From the NCBI GenBank assembly GCA_020439745.1, contig JAGQSC010000036.1:210613-274612 (forward strand): 64,000 nucleotides of DNA, given 5' to 3'. Origin of the DNA: Acidobacteriota bacterium (lineage in GTDB: Bacteria; Acidobacteriota; Holophagae; Acanthopleuribacterales; Acanthopleuribacteraceae). Below the pieces are notes generated by a model that was given only the letters and a program-made list of their open reading frames with translations, was not told the DNA's origin and ran no database searches. The position numbers and the translations under genes were made by a program. How positions within the stretch are numbered: the stretch's first letter is position 1; each line of letters opens with the position of its first letter. Shown piece after piece: positions 51,898 through 60,219 of this stretch.

Positions 51898-52682
51898 TCG
51901 GCTTTCAGGCGGCGTGCAAGATAAACTTGTACCTCCGGGTTCTGGGTAAACGCGATGATGGATTTCATGATTTGGACACCCTATTCCAACAAATCAATGT
52001 GGTCGACGACTTGTTATGGAATCCGGGCGACGAACCCTTAAGCCTTGAGGTAAAGGGTGCTCAGCTGGGCCCAGTTGGTGACAACCTAATCGTCAGAGCA
52101 TTCCAACGCGTGAACCGTGAATTGGATACGCCCGTTGGAGGACAGATGGTGGTGACCAAGCGGATACCGATTGGTGGCGGGCTGGGAGGTGGATCGGCTA
52201 ACGCCGGTGCGACACTAGGCGCCATAAACCGTTACCTGGGTGATCGATTCAGCCGTGACGAGCTGGTCCGTTTTGCAGCCGACCTGGGCTCCGATGTGCC
52301 CTTCTTTATCGAAGGAGGGTGTCAGCGTGGGCGAGGACGAGGAGAACGACTAGAAATTGCCGTGCCTCCACATGGCACGCCGAATTTTGGATGTCTCGTG
52401 CTACCCCCATTTGGTATTTCCACGGCTGAAGTATTTAGGAACCTGGTTGTTGAAGCACATTCGAAGCCCGAGTTGGGAGACAATGATTTGTTTGAAACAG
52501 CATTGGCTGTTGAGCCTCGATTGCGTGCGTTGGATGCTGAACTGCGGCCTTTGGCAGTAGGACCCTGGTTCATGTCTGGTTCGGGGAGTACGATGGTCCA
52601 CTTGGGTGCTCCTTTGGATTGTGATCTTTCAACTACTGCGCGACGATTGGGGTGTATGGTGGTGCCTTTTCAGTTCCTGTAG
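51894..52682 (+). CDS. ispE: 4-diphosphocytidyl-2-C-methyl-D-erythritol kinase
   Basis: This GHMP kinase phosphorylates CDP-ME in the MEP pathway of isoprenoid synthesis. It shows the N-terminal ACKINLYLRVLGKRDDGFHDL, the ATP-binding PIGGGLGGGSANAGAT, DLGSDVPFFIEGG and the C-terminal FMSGSGSTM. I take TTG at 51894 as start because it overlaps the previous stop as TTGA, like other junctions here; TTG at 51885 is possible. Confidence 0.93.
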   Translation: MIGFQAACKINLYLRVLGKRDDGFHDLDTLFQQINVVDDLLWNPGDEPLSLEVKGAQLGPVGDNLIVRAFQRVNRELDTPVGGQMVVTKRIPIGGGLGGGSANAGATLGAINRYLGDRFSRDELVRFAADLGSDVPFFIEGGCQRGRGRGERLEIAVPPHGTPNFGCLVLPPFGISTAEVFRNLVVEAHSKPELGDNDLFETALAVEPRLRALDAELRPLAVGPWFMSGSGSTMVHLGAPLDCDLSTTARRLGCMVVPFQFL

Positions 52683-52781
52683 CTTGGTTGAAAGTGTCCG
52701 CGGGTGCCTTATTACCTAGAACAAGATGTGTCGGAGCAGCTGAAAATTGGCACGGGTTGAATATGTGGGCAGAAACTCCTC

Positions 52782-52810
52782 TTGACAGGGTAGGTCAAAT
52801 TAGGGATTAT
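52782..52810 (+). promoter_or_regulatory. Promoter of tRNA-Gln (and probably prs)
   Basis: A perfect TTGACA (52782-52787) is followed after 17 bases by GATTAT (52805-52810), a four-of-six match to the -10 consensus. It lies about 45 bases before the tRNA. Confidence 0.55.
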
Positions 52811-52826
52811 ACGCGTCGGGCCAAAA

Positions 52827-52842
52827 AGCCCCCTTGGGGGCT
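52827..52842 (+). repeat. Short hairpin AGCCCCC-TT-GGGGGCT in the tRNA-Gln leader
   Basis: Seven-base perfect arms with a two-base centre lie between the promoter and the mature tRNA. Flanking GGCC pairs could extend the stem. No U tract follows, so it is more likely a processing structure than a terminator. Confidence 0.5.
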
Positions 52843-52854
52843 CAAGGCCAAAAT

Positions 52855-52929
52855 TGGGGAGTCGCCAAGCGGCAAGGCAGCAGGTTTTGGTCCTGCCATT
52901 CGAGGGTTCGAATCCTTCCTCCCCAGCCA
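52855..52929 (+). tRNA. tRNA-Gln (anticodon TTG), CCA encoded
   Basis: The acceptor stem TGGGGAG pairs with CTCCCCA, followed by discriminator G and encoded CCA. The anticodon stem GCAGG/CCTGC holds loop TTTTGGT with anticodon TTG (52887-52889). The D-arm GCCAAGCGGCAAGGC and T-loop GGTTCGAATCC are standard. The U1-A72 end pair is typical of bacterial glutamine tRNA. Confidence 0.95.
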
Positions 52930-52940
52930 TTACCTTTAGT

Positions 52941-52969
52941 CTTTACCCCGTGATAGATACGGGGTAAAG
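52941..52969 (+). terminator. Hairpin between tRNA-Gln and prs
   Basis: Perfect 11-base arms CTTTACCCCGT and ACGGGGTAAAG enclose a seven-base loop twelve bases after the tRNA. Only TCTAT follows instead of a real U tract, so it may be a weak terminator or an RNase processing site that leaves part of the transcript to continue into prs. Confidence 0.5.
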
Positions 52970-53034
52970 TCTATGCCCATACATCGAGGACGCGCTGATG
53001 AGGCGCCCAGAACCCTTGGCCAAGGCTCCCTCTC

Positions 53035-53982
53035 ATGAAAGATTGCAAAGAACTAAAGATCTTTGCGGGTAATTCCAACCCGCAACTGGTAAAGCGTATT
53101 GCCGAATCGCTGGGTCAGCCGTTGGGGAAGATGGAGATCGGCCGTTTCAAGGACGGCGAGGTGAGTTGCCAGATCGAAGAGAATGTCCGCGGCGCGGATG
53201 TCTTCTTGATCCAGAGTACTTGCTATCCGGTCAACGACAACCTGGTTGAGATGCTGGTGATGATCGATGCGTTTAAACGCGCGTCCTGTGCGCGTGTCAC
53301 GGCCGTCATCCCTTATTTTGGCTATGCCCGACAGGATCGCAAACAACGGGCCCGCGTGCCTATTTCGGCCAAGCTTGTAGCTGACTTGATTGAGACTGCT
53401 GGTGCGGATCGCATTCTTACCATCGATTTGCACGCAAACCAAATCCAGGGCTTTTTCAGTATTCCCGTGGACCACTTGTTTGCAGCATGGGTCATGTTGA
53501 ATCACATACGCGAGCTTGGGAGAAATTTTGTGGTGGTATCGCCTGATGCCGGAGGCGTGGAACGTTCCAGGGCCATGGCCAAGCGACTGAATAATGCGTC
53601 GTTGGCGATTGTTGACAAAAGACGCGAGCAGGCAAACGTCTCCAAGGTCATGAACATCATCGGAGATGTCCGCGATCAAGACTGCATTATTGTCGATGAC
53701 ATCATGGATACTGCTGGAACGCTGACGCAGACCGCACAAGCTCTGGCGGACCAAGGCGCTCGCTCTGTGTATGCGGCCTGTGTACACCCCGTGTTGTCCC
53801 ACCCTGCGGTTGAACGGATTGAAGCATCGCCGTTACGGAAGGTGTTTGTCACAGACACCATCCCACTACGTAGTGATGCATTGAGTTGCGACACCATCGA
53901 AGTCGTGACGGTTGGAGAAATGTTGGCTGATGCCATTAAACGCATTCACCTCGAAACATCGATCAGCTCGTTGTTTGTCTGA
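53035..53982 (+). CDS. prs: Ribose-phosphate pyrophosphokinase (PRPP synthetase)
   Basis: The enzyme makes PRPP from ribose 5-phosphate and ATP for nucleotide, histidine and tryptophan synthesis. The 315-residue length is standard. Visible are FKDGEVSCQIEENVRG, the ATP flexible-loop region YFGYARQDRKQRAR, DLHANQIQGFF and the PRPP-binding motif CIIVDDIMDTAGTL. It follows tRNA-Gln and precedes rplY and pth, a widely conserved order. Confidence 0.97.
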   Translation: MKDCKELKIFAGNSNPQLVKRIAESLGQPLGKMEIGRFKDGEVSCQIEENVRGADVFLIQSTCYPVNDNLVEMLVMIDAFKRASCARVTAVIPYFGYARQDRKQRARVPISAKLVADLIETAGADRILTIDLHANQIQGFFSIPVDHLFAAWVMLNHIRELGRNFVVVSPDAGGVERSRAMAKRLNNASLAIVDKRREQANVSKVMNIIGDVRDQDCIIVDDIMDTAGTLTQTAQALADQGARSVYAACVHPVLSHPAVERIEASPLRKVFVTDTIPLRSDALSCDTIEVVTVGEMLADAIKRIHLETSISSLFV

Positions 53983-54030
53983 GATGCGTTCCATTAAGTT
54001 AAGGTTTTTGTAGATTAGAGGAGGCCTATC

Positions 54031-54633
54031 ATGGCAGTACAAGAAGTGGTCGTTAAACCAAGGACAACGACCGGAAAAGAAGAGTCGGGTCGCATTCGCA
54101 GACAAGGATTGATCCCTGCCGTGGTCTATGGACTCAACGGTGATCCTGTGTCAGTGTGTGTCGAGCCAAAGATCATGAACAAGGTCATTCGCTCTGAGCA
54201 GGGAATGAACACGGTATTGAAGCTCAAGATGGAGGGGTCCGATCAAGAACGACACGTGATGATCAAGGAAGTGGATCGCCACCCTGTCACCAACCGATTG
54301 TGGCACATTGATTTCCTGAGAATTGATATGGATAAGATGGTTACGGCTATCGTACCCATTGAGTATGATGGGACACCGGCAGGCGTTAAGTTGGGCGGTA
54401 TCCTGACTATCGTGCGTCACGAAATCGAGATTGAGTGTTTGGCCAAGGACCTGCCTGGACGTATCCACCTGGATGTTTCCGGGATGGGCCTGGACGAAGC
54501 GCTCCGCGTGTCCAATTTGCCTGCCATCAAAGGCGTGACTTATCAGTTGGCCGAACGTCGAACACTTGCCGTGGTCCACGCGCCAGAGGCAGAAGCCAAG
54601 GAAACCGAAGAAGAGGACGAAGAAGAAATTTAA
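54031..54633 (+). CDS. rplY: Large-subunit ribosomal protein bL25 (Ctc form)
   Basis: The 200-residue long form of bL25 binds 5S rRNA. It has the N-terminal 5S-binding domain (RTTTGKEESGRIRRQGLIPAVVYG, then RHVMIKEVDRHPVTNRLWHIDF), a C-terminal TL5 domain (VPIEYDGTPAGVKLGGIL) and an acidic tail. GAGGAGG precedes the ATG. The order prs-rplY-pth is common. Confidence 0.96.
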   Translation: MAVQEVVVKPRTTTGKEESGRIRRQGLIPAVVYGLNGDPVSVCVEPKIMNKVIRSEQGMNTVLKLKMEGSDQERHVMIKEVDRHPVTNRLWHIDFLRIDMDKMVTAIVPIEYDGTPAGVKLGGILTIVRHEIEIECLAKDLPGRIHLDVSGMGLDEALRVSNLPAIKGVTYQLAERRTLAVVHAPEAEAKETEEEDEEEI

Positions 54634-54641
54634 CGCTTCCT

Positions 54642-55232
54642 ATGTTCACTCATCTAATCGTGGGCCTGGGTAATCCGGGCCCACGGTACGTTTGGACGCG
54701 CCACAACATGGGATTCATGTTGGTTGACTGGTTGCGCAAGTCATGGCAAGCACAGGCGTTTCCCGTTTGCGCGTCTATGGAAACCTGGCAGGCACAATTA
54801 GGCGATGCACATGTGGCGCTGTTAAAGCCTATGACGTTTATGAATAGAAGTGGTTCAGCTGTGCAGCGTTTTCTTGGGGAACACGAACTTCCGCTAAAAC
54901 GCATGCTTGTGGTTTACGATGATTTGAGCTTACCGCTGGGGCACATGCGCGTCCGTCCCAGGGGATCGGCCGGTGGTCACAATGGCATCGCCGACATCAT
55001 GGACTGCCTGGGCACCACCGAAATACCGCGGTTGCGACTGGGCATGGGCACCGACAATCCTGGGGATACGGTTTCCTTCGTGCTGAGTGATTTCGACAAA
55101 GCGGAGTTGGTAAGCTTGGAAAAAGTCTTGGAAAATGCCGCAAAAGCGGCGAGAATGTGGCTCTTTGAGTCTTTTGATCGATTGATGTCTCAATTCAATG
55201 GCTCTGTGATCGAGCCACCCGATACACAATAA
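54642..55232 (+). CDS. pth: Peptidyl-tRNA hydrolase
   Basis: The 196-residue enzyme frees tRNAs from stalled peptidyl-tRNA. The start at 54642 gives the standard opening MFTHLIVGLGNPGPRY with Asn10. The catalytic His is in TRHNMGF (His20), and KPMTFMNRSG and GSAGGHNGIADI form the tRNA-binding site. It begins nine bases after rplY. Confidence 0.96.
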   Translation: MFTHLIVGLGNPGPRYVWTRHNMGFMLVDWLRKSWQAQAFPVCASMETWQAQLGDAHVALLKPMTFMNRSGSAVQRFLGEHELPLKRMLVVYDDLSLPLGHMRVRPRGSAGGHNGIADIMDCLGTTEIPRLRLGMGTDNPGDTVSFVLSDFDKAELVSLEKVLENAAKAARMWLFESFDRLMSQFNGSVIEPPDTQ

Positions 55233-55258
55233 CGGTTAAACAATAAGGGAGGAGAACC

Positions 55259-57394
55259 TTGCAGCCGTCATCCTTGATGTACGCCTTCCCCATCTTTGGG
55301 ATTATCGCACTGGTATTTGCGTTTATTAAAGCTAGATCCGTAAGCAGCGCAGATGCCGGAACTGACAAAATGAAAGAAATAGCCGCTCATATTCGCGAAG
55401 GGGCCATGGCATTTCTTGCACGTGAATATAAGATCCTCGGCATTTTCGTGGTCGTTGTCGCCGTACTGCTTGCCATTCAGGCGTCCGGCGACAGCCAATC
55501 CAGTTGGCTGATAGCCTTCAGTTTTGTGGTAGGCGCAGCCTGCTCGGGCTTGTCTGGTTATTTTGGCATGCGAGTCGCCACGTCGGCGAACGTACGCACG
55601 TCTAACGCAGCGCGTACCAGCCTGAACAAAGCATTGAGTATCGCATTCAGCGGTGGCACGGTGATGGGCATGTGCGTGGTTGGCCTGGGCATTCTTGGTC
55701 TGGGAGTTTTGTTATTGCTCTATTCACCTGAACACGGTGGATTGTTGGGCGAAACCTCGTGGGCAAGAGTCATCAATGTGGCCACAGGGTTTTCCATGGG
55801 CGCATCGTCAATCGCGCTGTTTGCTCGCGTGGGCGGTGGCATTTACACCAAGGCTGCCGACGTCGGCGCTGACTTGGTAGGAAAGGTCGAGGCGGGAATT
55901 CCAGAAGATGATCCGCGAAACCCTGCCACGATTGCAGACAACGTGGGCGACAACGTAGGCGACGTTGCAGGAATGGGTGCTGACCTTTTCGAGAGTTATG
56001 TGGGTTGTATTATTGCCGCCATGGTGATTGGGTCGGTCTATATTGATGACGTCACGCAACAACTGAATTCAATAGTGTTACCCATGACATTGGCGGGTGT
56101 GGGTATCATCATGTCGATTTTTGGAACGTTCCTGGTGCGCACGAAAGAAGGTGGTAATCCTCAAACTGCGCTCAACATGGGCACGTTGACCGCTGCTGTT
56201 TTGATGACGATTGCTTCTTACTTCATCATCGATTCATTCACCGGAAGCGGATTCATGTTTACAAATTTCACAGACGCTGCGGGCCAGATCATTCCCGTGA
56301 CAACCATGTCTTTGTTTATTGCGACTGTGGTTGGTTTGGCAGCTGGTCTCGCGATTGGTTTTACGACCGAATACTACTGTGCCAAGAACAAACCACCCGT
56401 GCAGGAAATCGTCGATAGTTCGACCATGGGCCCAGCCACCAACATCATTTCCGGTTTAGGTGTGGGCATGAGATCGACGGCGCTACCCGTGGTCTATATT
56501 GCCGCCGCGATAGGCGTTTCGTTCCATTATGCCGGCGTCTACGGAATTGCCATTGCGGCATTCGGCATGTTGTCCACGACCGGTATTCAGCTGGCCGTGG
56601 ATGCCTATGGACCGATTGCAGACAATGCGGGTGGTATCTCAGAAATGAGTGAATTGCCTCCAGAAGTTCGCGAGCGAACAGACAATCTGGATGCTGTGGG
56701 CAATACCACTGCGGCCATTGGTAAGGGATTCGCCATTGGATCCGCGGCTTTGACGGCGCTGTCCCTCTTCGCTGCGTTTCGAGCGGCCGTTGTAGCTCGC
56801 GGTGGAACCATCATGCTGGACGTCACCGATCCTCAAGTCACCATCGGTTTGTTCATCGGCGGCATGCTGCCGTTCCTGTTCTCGTCCATGGCCATGAAGG
56901 CCGTTGGATTGGCTGCCAATGAGATGATCCGAGAAGTGCGCCGCCAATTCCGCGAAATTCCGGGTCTGCTCAAAGGTGAAGCGAAAGCGGAATATGCGCG
57001 CTGCGTGGATATCTCCACGGCCGCCGCTATTAGACAGATGATTGTTCCAGGTTTGGTTGCGGTGCTGTCACCTGTAATTGTAGGTGTGGTCGGTGGCCCG
57101 AACGTCCTGGGCGGTTTGTTGGCAGGGTGTGTGGTAACTGGCGTACTGCTTGCCATCTTCATGTCCAATACGGGCGGAGCCTGGGACAATGCCAAGAAGC
57201 AAATCGAAGAAGAACGTAAAGAAACCAACGAATCCGGCGCTCAGATTAGTGGCAAAGGATCCGACAAACATAAGGCAGCTGTCATCGGCGATACGGTTGG
57301 CGATCCTTTTAAGGACACTGCCGGTCCATCCTTGAATATCTTAATTAAGCTGATGTCTATTGTTGCTGTTGTGATTGTACCCATTATCGTGTAG
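55259..57394 (+). CDS. hppA: Membrane-bound pyrophosphatase, K+-dependent type
   Basis: This 711-residue, roughly 16-helix ion pump couples PPi hydrolysis to H+ or Na+ export. The catalytic loops show [36 protein letters not shown], the second acidic block [11 protein letters not shown], and [20 protein letters not shown]. The residue that separates classes is Ala485 ([12 protein letters not shown]), with Gly488, as in K+-dependent enzymes; K+-independent ones have Lys there. Whether H+ or Na+ is pumped cannot be read safely. The start is TTG with GGGAGGAG upstream. Confidence 0.95.
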   Translation: MQPSSLMYAFPIFGIIALVFAFIKARSVSSADAGTDKMKEIAAHIREGAMAFLAREYKILGIFVVVVAVLLAIQASGDSQSSWLIAFSFVVGAACSGLSGYFGMRVATSANVRTSNAARTSLNKALSIAFSGGTVMGMCVVGLGILGLGVLLLLYSPEHGGLLGETSWARVINVATGFSMGASSIALFARVGGGIYTKAADVGADLVGKVEAGIPEDDPRNPATIADNVGDNVGDVAGMGADLFESYVGCIIAAMVIGSVYIDDVTQQLNSIVLPMTLAGVGIIMSIFGTFLVRTKEGGNPQTALNMGTLTAAVLMTIASYFIIDSFTGSGFMFTNFTDAAGQIIPVTTMSLFIATVVGLAAGLAIGFTTEYYCAKNKPPVQEIVDSSTMGPATNIISGLGVGMRSTALPVVYIAAAIGVSFHYAGVYGIAIAAFGMLSTTGIQLAVDAYGPIADNAGGISEMSELPPEVRERTDNLDAVGNTTAAIGKGFAIGSAALTALSLFAAFRAAVVARGGTIMLDVTDPQVTIGLFIGGMLPFLFSSMAMKAVGLAANEMIREVRRQFREIPGLLKGEAKAEYARCVDISTAAAIRQMIVPGLVAVLSPVIVGVVGGPNVLGGLLAGCVVTGVLLAIFMSNTGGAWDNAKKQIEEERKETNESGAQISGKGSDKHKAAVIGDTVGDPFKDTAGPSLNILIKLMSIVAVVIVPIIV

Positions 57395-57414
57395 AATGTG
57401 GGTCTTTGGCTCGT

Positions 57415-57442
57415 GCCCACGTCGGTCACCACTGACGTGGGC
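57415..57442 (+). promoter_or_regulatory. Leader hairpin upstream of rpsF-rpsR
   Basis: GCCCACGTCGGT and ACTGACGTGGGC pair as a 12-base stem (one G-U) around a CACC loop, 29 bases before the rpsF start. There is no U tract, so it is not an obvious terminator for hppA. In many bacteria the S6:S18 complex binds a structured rpsF leader carrying a CACCG-like element. The loop here has CACC but is followed by A, so the match is only suggestive. Confidence 0.5.
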
Positions 57443-57471
57443 GCTGTACTGTTGAGGGAGGCACTCCAAAC

Positions 57472-57861
57472 ATGAGTTCCATGACGTACGAGTCGGTGTT
57501 TATCGCCGCTCCAAATATTTCTGAAGATGCTGTCGAGAAACTGATCGGCAATTTTCAGGAAGTGATCAATTCACATGAAGGTCAGTTGACGACGACCGAT
57601 AAATGGGGACGTCGCAAAATGGCTTATCCGATCAAGAACTTTCGTGAAGGCGTTTACACGCTGTTTGAATTTGAAGGCAATGGCGACACCGTTAAGGAAC
57701 TCGAGCGCCGTTACCGTTTGACAGATTCAGTCATTCGCTATCTCACGGTTCGCGTAGATCGCAAAGCCAAATTGGTTGCCAAAGGCAACGAACGCAAGAA
57801 AATTAAGGAAGCGCGCAAGCGTTCGCGCGTGACCACCGAAAAAGTTTACAACGAGGATTGA
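57472..57861 (+). CDS. rpsF: Small-subunit ribosomal protein bS6
   Basis: The 129-residue protein of the 30S platform pairs with bS18. It shows the opening [22 protein letters not shown], the [25 protein letters not shown] core and [16 protein letters not shown], followed by a basic C-terminal tail of about 25 residues. GGGAGG precedes the ATG. rpsR follows after two bases. Confidence 0.97.
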   Translation: MSSMTYESVFIAAPNISEDAVEKLIGNFQEVINSHEGQLTTTDKWGRRKMAYPIKNFREGVYTLFEFEGNGDTVKELERRYRLTDSVIRYLTVRVDRKAKLVAKGNERKKIKEARKRSRVTTEKVYNED

Positions 57862-57863
57862 TC

Positions 57864-58184
57864 ATGTCTGACGAGAAAAAAGAATTTGAAGGTAAGGACG
57901 ATTCTGGAGATGATCGTCGACGTGGTGGCTCAGGGGGCGGAGGCGGAGGCGGACGCCGTCGTCGTCGTTTCTTCTATCGCCGCCGAAAGTTCTGCAAGTT
58001 CCAGGCAGAGAAAATCGATTTCATCGATTATAAAGACGTAGAGTTGCTTCGCGGTTTCGTTCCGGAACGTGGCAAGATTAGCTCAAAGCGTTCCACCGGT
58101 ACGAGTGCCAAGTATCAGCGTATGTTGGCAACCGCAATCAAACGGGCTCGTCACCTGGCATTACTGCCTTACACCACGGAGTAA
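57864..58184 (+). CDS. rpsR: Small-subunit ribosomal protein bS18 with Gly/Arg-rich N-terminal extension
   Basis: The conserved core is [23 protein letters not shown], then [20 protein letters not shown] and HLALLPYT. The first 40 residues form an acidic stretch followed by a Gly-rich and Arg-rich low-complexity linker, giving 106 residues instead of about 75. Such a tail could lie in the mRNA exit region with bS6. Translation begins at 57864, with GAGGA upstream. Confidence 0.96.
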   Translation: MSDEKKEFEGKDDSGDDRRRGGSGGGGGGGRRRRRFFYRRRKFCKFQAEKIDFIDYKDVELLRGFVPERGKISSKRSTGTSAKYQRMLATAIKRARHLALLPYTTE

Positions 58185-58199
58185 TACCGAGGCGGATCT

Positions 58200-58613
58200 T
58201 TGTTTTCACGGAAAAAAGTAGAGTACCGCAAAGAAGATCCGGCCCAGTTCTTCGAACCTAAAACAGTTATTAGTTGTGCCCTCGCCTGGGTTTTGCCCGG
58301 TGCGGGGCATTTCTATTTGGGCCGAAGGCGAGAGGCCTACTTACTGTTCGGAATCTTAATGGCGTGTTTCGTTCTTGGACTCGCACATGGAGGAGACATC
58401 TTTCCGATTCAAGGCGAGGGTGTGATTCGGTCTATTGGAGCATTTTGCCAGATGGGATTTGGTGTGGTTCACCTTGTTGCGCGTTTGATGCTTGATCGCG
58501 GTACACCCCTCAGTTTGACCTACGATTACGGCACCACTTATTTCTTGATTGCGGGCATGATTAACTGGCTGGCCGTAATCGACAGTTTTGACATCGCCAT
58601 GGAGCGGAAATGA
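58200..58613 (+). CDS. Small TM2-like membrane protein (DUF6677-like)
   Basis: The 137 residues hold three to four hydrophobic helices. A TM2-like turn (ALAWVLPGAGHFYLGRRREAYLLFG) near residues 28-52 is a common feature of the DUF6677-type proteins that often stand by ribosomal genes in Acidobacteriota. The start is TTG after GAGGCGG. The function is unknown. It overlaps the next small gene by four bases (ATGA). Confidence 0.75.
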   Translation: MFSRKKVEYRKEDPAQFFEPKTVISCALAWVLPGAGHFYLGRRREAYLLFGILMACFVLGLAHGGDIFPIQGEGVIRSIGAFCQMGFGVVHLVARLMLDRGTPLSLTYDYGTTYFLIAGMINWLAVIDSFDIAMERK

Positions 58614-58798
58614 ACGTCGTCTATCGGGGAGTCCTCGTCTCTCCCGTCGATCGCTCGGCGGAACGCATTCGCATTGAAACCACCAATATGAACGACGCCC
58701 AGAAAGCCGGCATACCCTTTTCAGAAATGCGAAATGGCAAGGCAGTTTTTGCGGAATGGGTGCCTGAAACAGATTTGGTTCCTCTCGACACCGCATGA
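58610..58798 (+). CDS. 62-residue conserved-looking cytosolic protein of unknown function
   Basis: This short gene lies between two genes and overlaps both by four bases (ATGA at each side), so it is almost certainly translated in this operon. The sequence MNVVYRGVLVSPVDRSAERIRIE, then GIPFSEMRNGKAVFAEWVPE, is mixed alpha/beta without a signal or membrane segment. I do not recognise the family. Its coupling to trmFO suggests a shared role, but no evidence shows one. Confidence 0.65.
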   Translation: MNVVYRGVLVSPVDRSAERIRIETTNMNDAQKAGIPFSEMRNGKAVFAEWVPETDLVPLDTA

Positions 58799-60171
58799 GT
58801 GAGTCTTGCATTGAAATCATTGGCGGTGGATTAGCCGGTTGCGAAGCCGCTTATCAATTGGGTAAGCGGGGTATTGCCGTAAGACTCTATGAAATGAGGC
58901 CGGACAGGAAAACAGCCGTCCATCAAACGGATCGCCTGGCCGAGTTGGTGTGTTCCAATTCTTTTCGTTCCGATGAGAGGGACCACCCTGTAGGGTTGAT
59001 CAAACGTGAAATGGCCGCCTTTGATTCGCTGATCGTGAAGGCAGCACGAGCTTCGTCCATACCTGCAGGTGGTGCATTAGCCGTTGATCGTGAGGCGTTT
59101 TCAGGACACGTGATGCAGGCACTCGAATCATTGAATGCCGTGAGCTTGATTCGACAAGAAGTGACAGAGATTCCCCCTGGTTTTTCCATCATTGCGGCCG
59201 GTCCTCTTTGTTCAGACGCACTGGCGCAGTCGGTGCACCAACAGCTCGGAGACACCGGGCTCTATTTTTATGACGCCATTGCGCCAGTCATTGAATACGA
59301 CTCGCTTGATCTCGAGGTGGTTTTTGCCCAGTCACGCTATGGCAAAGGCGAAGGAAGTGACTATCTCAATATTCCCTTATCCAAGGCTCAATATCTGGAG
59401 CTTCATCGTGATTTGGTAACTGCGGAACGTGCTGAAATCAAAGCCCACGATTCATTGAAGTTCTTTGAAGGCTGCCTTCCCGTTGAAGTGATGGCCGATC
59501 GCGGCGTGGATACTTTGCGTTTTGGCCCGTTGAAACCTGTTGGTCTTACAGATCCTCGAACGGATCAGCAACCCTATGCCGTGATTCAGCTCCGCCAAGA
59601 CAACTATGCACGATCCCACTGGAACCTGGTGGGTTTTCAAACGCAATTAAAGTGGGGCGATCAGCGCCGCATCCTGCAGAAATTGCCGGGCATGGCAAAT
59701 GCCCGATTTGTCAGATTTGGCATGATTCACCGCAATACGTTCGTGGACAGCACCAAACATCTCTTGCCCACATTTCAACTTAAGAACCATCCCCAGTGCA
59801 TGCTAGCTGGTCAGATTTCTGGCGTCGAAGGCTACATCGAATCTGCGTCGGTTGGTTTGATGTGCGGACTGAATATGGCCCGCATGATTCGCGGTCACGC
59901 GCCTGTCGTCTTTCCCAGCACGACCGCGATGGGATCGCTGGCGCACTATGTGACTTTTCAAGGTCATCGCGAACTGCAGCCGACCAATGTCAACTATGGC
60001 ATCTTTGAACCTTTGCCACCGGGTAAAAAAATAAAGCGTTCCGATCGGCGGCGGGCTTATGCCATCAGAGCGCTACAAGATTTGTTGCGCTTTGCGCTTG
60101 CTTCAGAATTAGATATTGACGAACCTTTCTTGCGCACACAACTCGCCGAGCTTGAACCCACCGCTGTTTGA
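58795..60171 (+). CDS. trmFO: TrmFO, folate/FAD-dependent tRNA (uracil-54-C5)-methyltransferase
   Basis: The 458-residue flavoenzyme methylates U54 in the tRNA T-loop using methylenetetrahydrofolate. It shows the FAD-binding IIGGGLAGCEAAYQLGKRGIAVRLYEMRP, the conserved ELVCSNSFRSDE block with its cysteine, the central FEGCLPVEVMADRGVDTLRFGPLKPVGL, and QISGVEGYIESASVGL near the end. It belongs to the GidA-like family but is shorter than MnmG. The fhs gene supplying folate one-carbon units is elsewhere in the window. Confidence 0.95.
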   Translation: MSESCIEIIGGGLAGCEAAYQLGKRGIAVRLYEMRPDRKTAVHQTDRLAELVCSNSFRSDERDHPVGLIKREMAAFDSLIVKAARASSIPAGGALAVDREAFSGHVMQALESLNAVSLIRQEVTEIPPGFSIIAAGPLCSDALAQSVHQQLGDTGLYFYDAIAPVIEYDSLDLEVVFAQSRYGKGEGSDYLNIPLSKAQYLELHRDLVTAERAEIKAHDSLKFFEGCLPVEVMADRGVDTLRFGPLKPVGLTDPRTDQQPYAVIQLRQDNYARSHWNLVGFQTQLKWGDQRRILQKLPGMANARFVRFGMIHRNTFVDSTKHLLPTFQLKNHPQCMLAGQISGVEGYIESASVGLMCGLNMARMIRGHAPVVFPSTTAMGSLAHYVTFQGHRELQPTNVNYGIFEPLPPGKKIKRSDRRRAYAIRALQDLLRFALASELDIDEPFLRTQLAELEPTAV

Positions 60172-60219
60172 GGCATCCATGCGATTGCGCTAAGATGACG
60201 GATTCCGTGAGGAGCTGAA

